From NCBI GenBank assembly GCA_030374805.1, contig JARGSG010000083.1:62001-126000 (forward strand): 64,000 nucleotides of DNA, in the 5' to 3' direction. Made by a program: the position numbers and the translations under genes. The DNA is from Gracilaria gracilis (Eukaryota; Rhodophyta; Florideophyceae; Gracilariales; Gracilariaceae). Under the pieces are notes generated by a model that saw nothing but the letters and a program-made list of their open reading frames with translations, was not told where the DNA came from and searched no databases. Below, piece by piece: positions 51,346 to 61,330 of this stretch. Every line of letters starts with the position of its first letter. The first letter of the stretch is position 1.

Positions 51346-51879
51346 TTTGTTAGAAAGCTCTGCCACAAGCCTGTGTTCAAAGACACATCACCGAGTAGCA
51401 ACTGGCCTAGACTCTCGAATCACAACCCGAGAAATAGAGAGAGGTGGAGGAAGGGGTCGTAGTGGGTGCGAACGTGGAAGCTACAAGTCTGCCGTTCTGC
51501 CATGCGTGGTGGGATACTCAAGATGATGGTTACATTCTCAAGAACGTGTGCTGATTATTTTGGTGAGCAGGGTTTGCTAAAGAGTTGCTATAGTAGCACC
51601 TGTCGCAACCGCACTAGATTGTTTTCCATTCGTTCGGAGGATGGCTGCGAATAGCTTTCAGTTCAAGCCAATTTCCGATGTCCTTATGTTGCTAAGTCCT
51701 AATTACTGCCCTACGTACCGGCTGGGAGGCGGTTCAGTAAGTCGTAGTAAAAGGTATGCGGCGGTAGCGACAGCGATAGCGATAGCGACAGCTACAGAGA
51801 GGAAGAGGGTGATCGCAAGAGGGAAGTTGATACCGGTAAGGCAAGAGATAAGAATAAAGAAGTATCAGAAAAGAAGGTC
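51346..51879. other. Transition region without recognised gene
   Basis: Contains a short tandem GCGATA/GCGACA tract near 51765-51795. No coding frame that I can support. The BMS1 fragment may begin near its end. Confidence 0.5.
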
Positions 51880-54038
51880 GTGAAGCCAGTCAATCTCATA
51901 CATTCCGGGAGCGACGGTGAATCGGACGAAGCATTTGTCTCCAGTGACTCAACAAGTGACGAATTGGAAATCGAGGAGAAAACTTATCAGCTTCGTAACG
52001 ATGAAGGAGTTCACGCTCGGCGTTGGAAGGATTTAACCCTGAAGAATGCCACTCAGAAGCTTCAAAACGCCATGTCCCCCTCGAAAGCGCTTGAGAAGTA
52101 CATCTACGCTGTTGTTCATGAAAAGAAAAAGATCGATTCTGACAACGAAAATGATGATGAAAGCGAATGAGAGCAAGAGGAGTTCTCCCGACCTCGTAAC
52201 GGACAGAACAAAGAAGGCTACGATTTGATGCTCTCCAACACCGTTTTGGAGGATATCACAAGACTCTTACCCCAAGCTTCACGAAACTGGGTATCAGACT
52301 AGCTTGCATGTGCGAAGCTGCGTCGAAGAAGATTTGGAACTGGGCAACGCGGGGTTGGTATGTCAGAAACGCAAAAAGGAGAAGACAGTGATGATAATGA
52401 ACTTCTTGATGGTGATCTCGAGGATCTTGAAACTGGTAAGGAGCATGTTGGAAAGGCTCCTGATCTTACAAAGATTGATGCGGAGGAAGGCGAGAGAAGT
52501 TACATGGAGAGCATAAAGAAAAAGAAAATCAAGAAGAAACAGCACTTTGATATGGATTGGGACACAAGAGAAATAGGAGACAACGACCTAGATTCCAAAG
52601 AGCCAGTGAATTCGACGCAAGAAGGGCATCCACATGTAAAGTCTCGTAAAGCTCTACGGGATGCATCGATGCGTGCTCCGGATCCAAGGAAGCTGGAAAG
52701 GAAGAAATTTGAGAAGTTGAGTGTTCAAGAGTTTGGTGAACGTGACACAGAATCACGTATAGCGCTTGAAGGCATACCTCCTGGACAATATATGACAATG
52801 GAGCTCCAGGATGTCCCAGTAGAGTTTGTGAATTTCTTCGATCCTAATTTCCCGATTGTTCTTTGTGGGTTGAAGTCCTCTGATGACGAAGGGAAGACAT
52901 ATATAAGAGCAAGAATCCGACGCCATTGATTTAAACGGGGTATGCTGAAGTCTACTTACCCGATCGTTATGGGCGTTGGCTGGCGCCGATTTGAGATACT
53001 TCCTATATACCATATTGAGGATCAAGGTGGAAGACGGAGGTATTTGAAGTATACCCCTGAATATTTGCACTGCAGTGCCACATTCCGGGCACCAAGTGTG
53101 GCCCCAGGGGCTGGCGTTATCATGTGCCAAACGCTTGGAAGAGAGCGGACAAGTTTTCGTATAGCTGGAACTGGTGTGGTTGCTGAACTGGATACCGTTT
53201 TCAAAGTAGTGAAGAAATTGAAGTTGGTTGGAGAACCAGTAAAAGTGCATAAGAACACAGCATTTATTAAGGGCACGTTCAACTCAGAACTCGAAGTTTC
53301 CCAATACCTTGGTGCCAGTGTGCGAACGGTAAGTGGTGTTCGAGGAACTATAAAGAAAGCCATAACTCCGAGCTCTCCAGGAAACATGCTTGATCGTGAC
53401 CTGGCTAAGAGCCCAGCTGGTACTTTTCGTGCTGGGTTTGAAGATAAGATCTTGTGAGTGACATAGTGTTCTTGAGAGCATTGGTTCCTGTGGAAGCTCC
53501 AAGATTCTGTTCAATCGCTACAACTTTACTTGACAGGCAGAGAGACGGTTCTGGATCATGGAGAATGCGCACGATTCGCGAAGTGCGTGAAGCGAATCAA
53601 CTTCCTATTACTGTATCCAAACACTTACTCTATCAACAAATTGACAGGGCAAGGCCCGTGTTCACGCCACTGAGACTCTCAAAAAAGTTGGAAAGCTCAC
53701 TACCGTATGCATCTAGGCCTAAGAATTATGCGTCGAAGAGCAAGCCGAAAAACCTTCCCTTGCGCAAAGCTGCCGTTGCTCAGGAAAGAGCTTTGGTTCT
53801 TGATGAGAAAGAAAGCAGGAAGCGAAAGTTCCTGCAGGCTGTGTCCAGTATTAGAAATGATAGAATGAAGAAAATAAGAAAATCCAAGGGCCAGGCTTTG
53901 CTGCGCCATAAGAAGCAGGTGGAAAAGGAAGCTGCTAAGCAATGGAGCGGACAAAGGGAACTAAGAAAAAGGAAATTGGCAATCAAAGGCGCTCGAAAAG
54001 CTCGCGAGATGAAGACGGCTCGTGGTTCAGACTTGTGA
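51880..54038 (+). pseudogene. BMS1: BMS1-like ribosome biogenesis GTPase, 5'-truncated pseudogene
   Basis: Successive frames match the central and C-terminal part of BMS1, the nucleolar protein of the SSU processome. The acidic region includes GSDGESDEAFVSS and ARRWKDLTLKNATQKL (51880-52170). Then come GIPPGQYMTMELQDVPVEF and YIRARIRRH (to 52929), GVGWRRFEILPIYHIEDQ, RRYLKYTPEYLHCSATF, GTFRAGFEDKIL (52942-53457) and SDIVFLRALVPVEAPRF (53454-54038), with a Lys/Arg-rich tail. Lesions: stops near 52170 and 52300, a TGA at 52927 inside the RHRWFK motif, and a one-base loss at about 53456. The N-terminal GTPase domain is missing. No poly(A) tail or duplication is seen, so the mechanism is unclear. 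Confidence 0.85.
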
Positions 54039-55926
54039 GTGACCTTAGTAGGATGAGAAGAATTCAAGTTTATAGTGATACACTGCTGACTGCGAACCTG
54101 GCGGAACTTGTATCTTGATAAGCTCCTCGCCGGTTTCATCTTAATCCCACCAGATGGCTATGGCGATCAAAATGCGATCCCCTAATGGCCGTTGCTAAGA
54201 CAAGAATCCCTAAGCATGGTTGTTAAGGATTCAGGGATCCGTAGTGATAAATATTAATTCAACTTCTTGAAATCCAGTGGAATCTGCCTCGAGCTTTGTC
54301 ATCCGTATCCACGAGCGTTTCCAGCGACCCATATGAGTCAAAGCACTTGGGTGGAGATTTGTTCGGAAAGCCTCTACTCAGGATGGCAAAGTCCCGTCAT
54401 TGTGATACGGTTTTGAAAGAAAAAAACAGCGGACTCAAGCGCGGCGAGTTGCAGAGCTGCTTTTCGGTCTTTCTTTTCTATCTGCATCGCACAATCACAA
54501 AGGCGAGGGGTTGTTGGTTTGTTAGACGATATTTCATTAGAAAGTTTGACGGCAGTCTCCCGATTGTTCACAAAGCACCCAAACACGACTATCGTGTGGG
54601 AGGAGAATCACAATTAGAACCGAGGAGCACGTACCTGATGTCCGATCGAGTCAATTTTTCGCATCATCCCCTCGTTGACGTTGCTAACATCTTTGTTTAG
54701 CCAGTAAAAACAATTGGCACTCCCAACTGTGAGGCCGACCAAGAACGCCCCTATCTTGGAAGGAAGAGTCATTGGTGCCAATTTTCGTTGGAACTATGTG
54801 ATCTGGATTAAAAGGGCACTAGTCCCGAAGCAGCCCGTCTTCATTGTGAACTCAGGTAGAGATAGGGGCTCAGTGTGGTGTTTTCAAGCGTAAGTTCGTC
54901 TTCTCCAGAGAAATCTGATGCTCGACTGTTGGCCAGGGCTTTCTGCTGTCCTCATTCGGTCAAGCAGGACTAGAAGGGAATTGCGGTTGCAGTGTTATTT
55001 CCCCGTCCCCATTTTTGAGCTTTTAATAAATGCTTTTCAACCTTCCTCGAAATCCAGCTGCCTTCTCAGCAGCTGCTTCTCAGTGAGAAGCTTTCAATCG
55101 ATCAATAGATACAGACTCTGTATCTATTGATCGAAAGCCGTTCAAGGTTGCCTCATGAGACAGGCTGGTTTATCTTGGTTTGTGAGACGAAATGTTTCGC
55201 TCGAACATGTTACGCCTCATTTCAATATGGTCAATTGCCGTTAGGCGGCGCTGATGTCGCGAACAGCAGAATCAAGAATGAGAAATATGCGGACATGTAT
55301 GAAGGCGTCTCGAACCACAATAGAACGCTCGGGTTACGGCTTAAGCAAACAAGGGTAATAATTTGATGAATGCTTTCCAACACGAAGAGAATCACTTCAC
55401 TTAAACCGCATATTGGTGGACAATTAAGGCTTTTGTGAGTTCTAACTTGTGAGCAGGATGTTTCTGCTGTTGGATGCAGTCAAGCCTTCTTTTCATTCCG
55501 GCCAAACTCCTGTTCGAAGTATGGGGACCGCACACGGTGAACCTGTAATCTTATCATGCTTACGAGCTGAGGTGTTGGGGGTGCGACGTGATAAGGTCCG
55601 GCTTTGAATTCGAACAACCCTCGGAGAGAGAATGTTAATAATTACGTAAGAGTTGATCGTTTTCCAATGCTGGTTCGTTTAGCAGCTGAGGATATCTGCG
55701 AGTTTGAGGTTAAACCCGTTTGTGGGACCTCAGCGGAAAACCACTTCGAACGTATCCAAGTTGTTAAGGAAGTCACATTTGACTTCCCTGTGTCTCTTTC
55801 ATTGTTCATCACCCTTTAATCACCTCAATAACGCTGGTCTTATTCTGACCGAAGTCAAGCAATCAAGATCGCATTAATGCTGAACGAGAAACACACTGAA
55901 TCAATGTCTGACACTAACTATCCGGT
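54039..55926. other. Intergenic DNA
   Basis: Frames at 54296-54700 and 55604-55819 exist but have no recognised motif and no support. A perfect long hairpin lies at 55099-55133 (listed separately). Confidence 0.5.
55099..55133. repeat. Perfect 16-bp hairpin
   Basis: CGATCAATAGATACAG at 55099-55114 and its exact complement at 55118-55133, separated by three bases. Short CTTTC/GAAAG pairing extends the outside. Function unknown. Confidence 0.8.
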
Positions 55927-57563
55927 TTGCAATTCGAAGCTCATCAAGAGGGGGAAAACGTATCGATCAAGGCGAACAATATGAGTCTAATTCTGTTTGG
56001 GGTTCTTTCCGCGCTTTCTTCGGTTGCATCAGTGGGCGCAAAAGCTTACAAGTTCACGAGTACTTCTTCCGAGAATCCTAGGATTGTTGGAGAAGCTGGC
56101 TCTACCGGAGATGTTGACATCTGGTCAATTCTCTCTCCTTCAAAAGCTAGAAAAGTTCCGGCGACATGGAATCGACTAAGCTACCCGTGATACGTCCCCA
56201 AGCGAGTGCGATCTCTGACTTTGCAGGAATCGATATATCGCGTGTTATATTCTCCTGTTCATCTGGCTGGTAGCAATGGTCTAGGTCACAATTCGGCCGT
56301 GATGAATGCAGATATTGGTGCCGCATTGCAGCTAGGTTTGCCTTATTCCCATCGTGTTTCCTTTCATGGTAGCTTGACGACAGATAACCCCAATGCGGTT
56401 GAAGAATTCTTTGGTTGGGGTCATGGTCATATTCACAGGGAGTTCATACGCGAGTCGTTCTGCAAATCGTCTTTGAACATCTTCGAGAAGACATGTCATG
56501 TTTTCGAAGGCTTGAAGAGGAATTCCACCTTTTCCTAAATTCATTTCGACCATCTTATCGAGCTCCCATACAACTTGACATACGGAAGGATGAGGCGTGT
56601 ACGATCAGGAAGTCCTTCGATAAGAGATGTTTGCAAAGAGCAACAAGAGTCGTTTGTGAAACGTAGAAACATGTCACATACCATGTTTCAGATGCCCCTT
56701 GTCACATGTGCCACAAATCCTGCAGATTCGTACTTTGATCCAACAACAAGAGCTTTCATGTTTCACAGTTACCGGGATCAGCATGGTCATTTGAATCATC
56801 GTAGCGATGCAAACCATATTGGAAGTAATGACATAGCTCAGCGTTATAACATTCCAATCCTTCAGGTCGCCGGTAAACGAACGCCAGTTGAGTATCCAGA
56901 ATACGCTCTGAATATCGCTATTCATGCCCTAAGAGGTGATTTCTTCAAGGAGCAAAAGCGCAACATGGTTTCTACAGAACTTTCGGACGCGTCGTGAGAG
57001 AGTTTTTTGCCGTTGTTCAAGGACATGGTGGTATCCTTGCCCGCATGCCAAACATTATTCATCTTTACTCTGAAGGCGCTCCAAAGGAGAAAAATAGGTT
57101 TCACGGACATGATATATCACGCATGACACAAATGTACATGGATTCGGATGGAATAGTGCGCGATGCAGATTGGGTGACTCAAGCGATAAGGGCATTTGGT
57201 TCTGCCGAAGTTGCTGGTCATGGTTCTGCCAACTCTTCAGAAAAGGCAGATTCAGCCAAGCCACGATGTTTAATTCTGTTCCCAGGTGGGCTAAAGGTTA
57301 AATTCCATATCGCTGCTGATACACTTCAGTCAATGAAGGAGATGATTGCTGCTGACGTATTCATCGGAAGCGAATCTAAAATGAGCCAGCACATTGTATC
57401 CTCCATGGCCCGCGGCCTCTATTTCCTACCCACTAATGGACCTTTCTTCCGCGACTTGCTTTCAGCGAAGCGGTGCAAGAACTCCGCTTTGGCCGTCGCC
57501 AATAAATGCCATGCTTTCCATCCCGTTGCGGTTCGTTTTATCTTTACTACCTTTCATCTGTGA
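55927..57563 (+). pseudogene. Glycosyltransferase-like protein, frameshifted pseudogene
   Basis: The N-terminal part (55981 on) starts with MSLILFGVLSALSSVASVGA, a likely signal anchor as in Golgi type II enzymes. The next frame (56206-56538) holds GLGHNSAVMNADIGAALQLG, then a PYSHR segment, VEEFFGWG. Then come GSNDIAQRYNIPILQVAG (56575-56997) and FYRTFGRVVREFFAVV, which bridges into IIHLYSEGAPKE and MIAADVFIGSESKMSQHIVS (56994-57563). GxGH near the start, LYSEG in the middle and ADVFIGSxS near the end are the signature order of several sugar-nucleotide-dependent transferases; the exact family is uncertain. At least three frame changes break it. Confidence 0.6.
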
Positions 57564-58213
57564 TTCTTTGCTGTTGTAAAGGGATTGGTGTTGTTAGTGC
57601 GTAGAATTTCAAAGGTTAGAAGCGCAAAACTCTCTCGAAATCTGTAGAAAAACGAACTTGATTTGATGTAGACATCCTCCAGGATTTTGACAAGCGGACG
57701 AAAAGCTTCTGCTAGGACATTTGCATTGCGCGTGTGAACAAAAGCCCCTTAGGTATAACGGACTGTTTGAAGGTACATTTACGTTAGTTGTGTGGAGAAG
57801 TCTAGTATTACTTTGATACGCAGATGCAATGTTTGACGTGATAGTTGAATTTGTAGCTTCAATGTTTGGAGTGTTCATCTTATCCCTGAAAATGCATGCA
57901 GGAAATGTTCCACGCTGCGCTGAGCGTAGTGTGCTCGTATTTTGTATACTTTAGCTTTAAGCGGCGCAGAGCCAGTGGCGCTCAATCAGCGGTGACGCGC
58001 TGACTCAGCGCCTCTGACGAAATCTCCGCATAATTGAAACAGTTTTCTCTCTAAAGGCATAATGCATGAAAACTAGGGAGGTTTATGTTTACTCTGGAAT
58101 ATTAAGGAAAAACAATACAGAGCGCCGTGACAGGCAAAGTTTTTGCACTTTGTCCTGTCACATCGCGGGGGAGGAGAAAAGTTTTGTGAGACGTGCGACG
58201 CTGCTGCACAGTG
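57564..58213. other. Intergenic DNA before element C
   Basis: No gene seen. GC-rich repeated words (GCGCTGA, CAGCGCC) at 57960-58015 could fold. The last five bases, CAGTG, may be the target duplication of element C, but the other side lies beyond the window. Confidence 0.5.
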
Positions 58214-58982
58214 TGTAGTGCAACGCCCTCTGATGGAGGTTTCTGACTACTTAGTCATATTCCGACATATCGGACGGGTGCTCCCAATAGGAGTACATGA
58301 ATAGTAACAACCACTGTAGGGGGAAGAACACGTGGGACACGGTTGAGCCAGGAGGTTTGCTACGTACACGTGGGACGGGCGCCACGGCGCGTAGGTAACT
58401 ACCACTATGCGAGGGCCTAATTTAGTTAGTTTATTTAATTACTTGTTGGCGCGAGCTCGCTACTTAGCATGGCGGCGGCCTCGCCGCCATGCACAGTAAA
58501 GTTCGGGAAACCAGGGTTGGCTCTATACTTCTTTGCCTTCGGCGGTCATCGACTCCTTCCAGGAGAGAGGCTCCATTGTCTACGGGTATTGTACCCTCCC
58601 TGCGTCACCTAACAGGACCCATTTGTAGAAGTGTTTTCCGCTTATGTCGCATTCGACTCTGTGTAGGGATAACCCCGTTGTTTACCGTAGCCTTTTTGCC
58701 CTTTTCTCCTTTTCCTTCTTTCCATCCCCCGCTCTCGTGGATTCCTTTTCTCTTTTCCCACTTCCGTGGACTCGTGCCTCTCTCGAGGACCCGTTCACCC
58801 ACACACGTGGTGCCAACACCGATTTTTGCTCAACTCTCTACGCCCATCGTGACGGCCCGGCCTCGGCTTACACCCAACATCGTCATGCCTTGCCAGAGAA
58901 TCTCTGTCTGCTGACTACCCTCCTACGGAGGAAGATCTCGGACGTCTTCGTGGTGTCTTTTCGCCTCTGGCGTTGCACTACA
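58214..58982 (+). repeat. 5' LTR of element C
   Basis: About 769 bp. The right end GCACTACA at 58982 is set by likeness to the LTR ends of A and B (GAAGAT, GGACGTCTTCGTG, GGCGTTGCAC words in order). The left end TGTAGTGCAACG at 58214 is set by alignment to the TG end of B and is less certain. A perfect 11-bp hairpin is at 58467-58492. Confidence 0.7.
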
Positions 58983-58984
58983 AA

Positions 58985-59000
58985 GTGTTCACCTGACCTA
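58985..59000 (+). other. Degenerate primer-binding site of element C
   Basis: TGTTCACCTGACCTAG, two bases after the LTR, against TGGTCTCCCGACTTAG in A and B: eleven of sixteen positions agree. Confidence 0.45.
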
Positions 59001-59288
59001 GAATCGGATGTTTTGGTTTAGCACGTACTCGTGTGTGTTTTCCCTCTTTGAGGTTTCGTTTCTACTTCTGGAAGTTTCTTGTCACACGATTGGTTGAAAA
59101 ATCATATCTCGAACACCGTCTGAGACGGAATCTGCGGTTACTCGCAGTCGTTCTCACAGTGGTGGTGTCGCTGGGGATGATCGGTTCATCTCACGTATCC
59201 CAGGCGTGCTGGCTCCGCCCTTGGTCTGAAAAATCCGTCCAAAACGTCGGGCCAACAACCGGCGCACAGGACACTTCCCTTTGCCCCG

Positions 59289-61302
59289 TTGCTTCGCCCT
59301 ACTGATGGTGCTGGTCCGGTCCCTGCCGTTGCTGCCGAAGCTCCGTCTGCTACGGCTGCACCCGCGGCCGCAGTGGTTCAGCCCCATCGAGAGAAGGACA
59401 ACATTTCCCAGGGTACAGCCCTGGACGAGCAGTTGCGTCAGCTGCGCACTGCTCACAACTCCCTTGTAGGGGTGGTCAACATTCTACGCCAACAGGTGGA
59501 AGACTCCTCTGCAACGGGTATTTCTGAGGATCTCCGTGCGTTACGGTCCGACGTCAACAAAATGTTGGAGTGCTTTGGTCAACCCGCCGCATTCGTAGAA
59601 GGAATTCAGGACCGATTTGATCGTGTAAGAGACGGCCTGGAGATGCTGGAGCAAAGAATTCCTATGGATGCTGCCAATCCAGCGGAGTCGGTCGCTGTAT
59701 CGCACAAAGCCAAGGACTCGGCACGTGAGAAGAACCGCCGCAGGTGGAAGGGCCAACAGGACGATCAGGGTTCAGACTCGTCGACTTCGTCGGATGCGGA
59801 CCCGAACAATTCGGACAATGCTGAGTCGTCAGATTCGTCGTCTCACGAAGACCGTGTTATACGGGCGTCACGCTCTAAGCGGTCTGCAATCACTCAAGGT
59901 TCGGTTCCGGCTCGTATAAAAGGACGGAAGCACGCGGGCTTGAAAGTCCTGAAGACAACCAACCCTCTCTACGAGAAGCTGTTGTCATACCGGTATTACC
60001 GTTTGGAAGACTCATCTTTGGATCGAACACCCCCTGGTACGGGCAAGGTGAAGGACTGAATCAAACGGATGCAGCTCTCGCTTCGTAACCAGTTGTTTAA
60101 TGGAGAAGACCCAATCTTGGTGCTAGATTTCCTCGCCCGCTTCGTCGTGGAAGCCGATATACTCGGGGATGAATGAGGAACAGGCCTACATTGCCTTACC
60201 GTATTTCTTACGTGGTGTGGCCGAGGACCAGTATCAATCTGTAAGAGGTTCTTCGCGTGCCTCCGAAGGAAGGGTTACCTGCTGGTCCGAAGCAGTACAT
60301 TACCTGCTAAGGTCGTGCGCCACGAATGAGGCCATTCAGTCGGCGATACTCGCTTTGCGAGATACGTGTCAGCGCTCGGGCGAGACGGAAACCGATTTTT
60401 CGGTACGCCTGAACAAGGCTTTCCACCGTTGTGGAAATGTCTATCCCGCTACAGAGCGTTGTACGATGTTCATCGACGGACTCGACCCGGCTATCCGGAC
60501 TTTGGTCGCCCGCCATCGAGAGGACAGGAGGAATATCACCTACCTGGAGCTCATCCAGTATGTAAGAGCCCAAGGTGACTCCCTCCGCGCCAGAGCTCTG
60601 AGTACTCGGTCTAAGTCCGCCAAGGTGTTGTTGATGGAAATGAAATCCCCATCTCTGTCGCTCGTCGCGGATGAAGCACCTCCGAAGGAGTACGATAACG
60701 TCCAGCTCGCCCACGGCAGTATCGCCTCCATTCCGACAACGGCCCTCCCGTCGACGACGGACGCCTCCCTCGAGACCGTTCAGGAAGGCACCGTGCTTTA
60801 TGCCGATGCCCTCCGAGTTCGCGGTCCGTACATCCCGTACTCGAACGAAGTATCCCGCTTCCAACGACCAGGATGGCACGACAGCTGCCCAGCGGGACGT
60901 TTCACGGATAACCGGAGTGGAGCCCTTCGACAGGGTAGGCAAGCATTGATAGCACTGATATGCCACCACTGCTATACCCATGGCCACACGTCACCCCAGT
61001 GCCTCCTTTCCCTGAGAGACCTGGGCAAGGTGACGCTGAACTATGAGGCCCTCACTCCAGAGGAGAAGCGTTCCGTCCCAATTACGTCGTATCTCCGGGC
61101 CAAGATGGACTTCGCCCACGTTGTACCGACCGCACCGACATACCAGCGTGCCCCGGCACAGCCGGCTCATCCGGTAGCACCCGTACACCGCGTCGTGGAC
61201 GATCCAAACACCGCTGTTGTGGGACCCCGAGGCCAACGTGCCCAAGCACTCGTGGTCGAGGAACCTGAGCAGCCGACGCGGGCGGAAGTCCAGGGAAACT
61301 AA
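59289..61302 (+). pseudogene. Element C Gag, decayed
   Basis: Coiled-coil-like LDEQLRQLRTAHNSLVGVV, acidic Ser-rich stretch, then YEKLLSYRYYRLEDSSLDR. A TGA at 60057 replaces Cys (VKD-stop-IKRM, element B VKDCIKRM). A one-base insertion near 60170 shifts the frame to MNEEQAYIALPYFLRG. The remainder holds LNKAFHRCGNVYPATERCTM and the zinc knuckle CHHCYTHGHTSPQC. It ends QGN and TAA at 61300-61302. The N-terminal start is not clear. Confidence 0.85.
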
Positions 61303-61330
61303 ACGAGGGAGTCTCCCATTCGGGAGAGAC
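61293..61330 (+). promoter_or_regulatory. -1 frameshift site, gag-pol junction of element C
   Basis: CAG GGA AAC TAA contains G GGA AAC (61293-61299) in the correct phase, a canonical XXXYYYZ slippery heptamer directly before the gag stop. A hairpin with CTCCC/GGGAG pairing lies at 61311-61330. In the -1 frame pol is open at once (KLNEGVSHSG... to SPLKILSRKDTADADSEHLG) and has no ATG of its own. Confidence 0.65.

Noticed and set aside
53451-53466. GTGAGT at the end of the FEDKIL segment as a splice donor
   Set aside because: The homologous protein continues at once in the next frame with no gap, so a one-base loss explains it better.
54296-54700. 134-codon plus-strand frame
   Set aside because: No recognisable motif, no conserved copy in the window and no supporting context.
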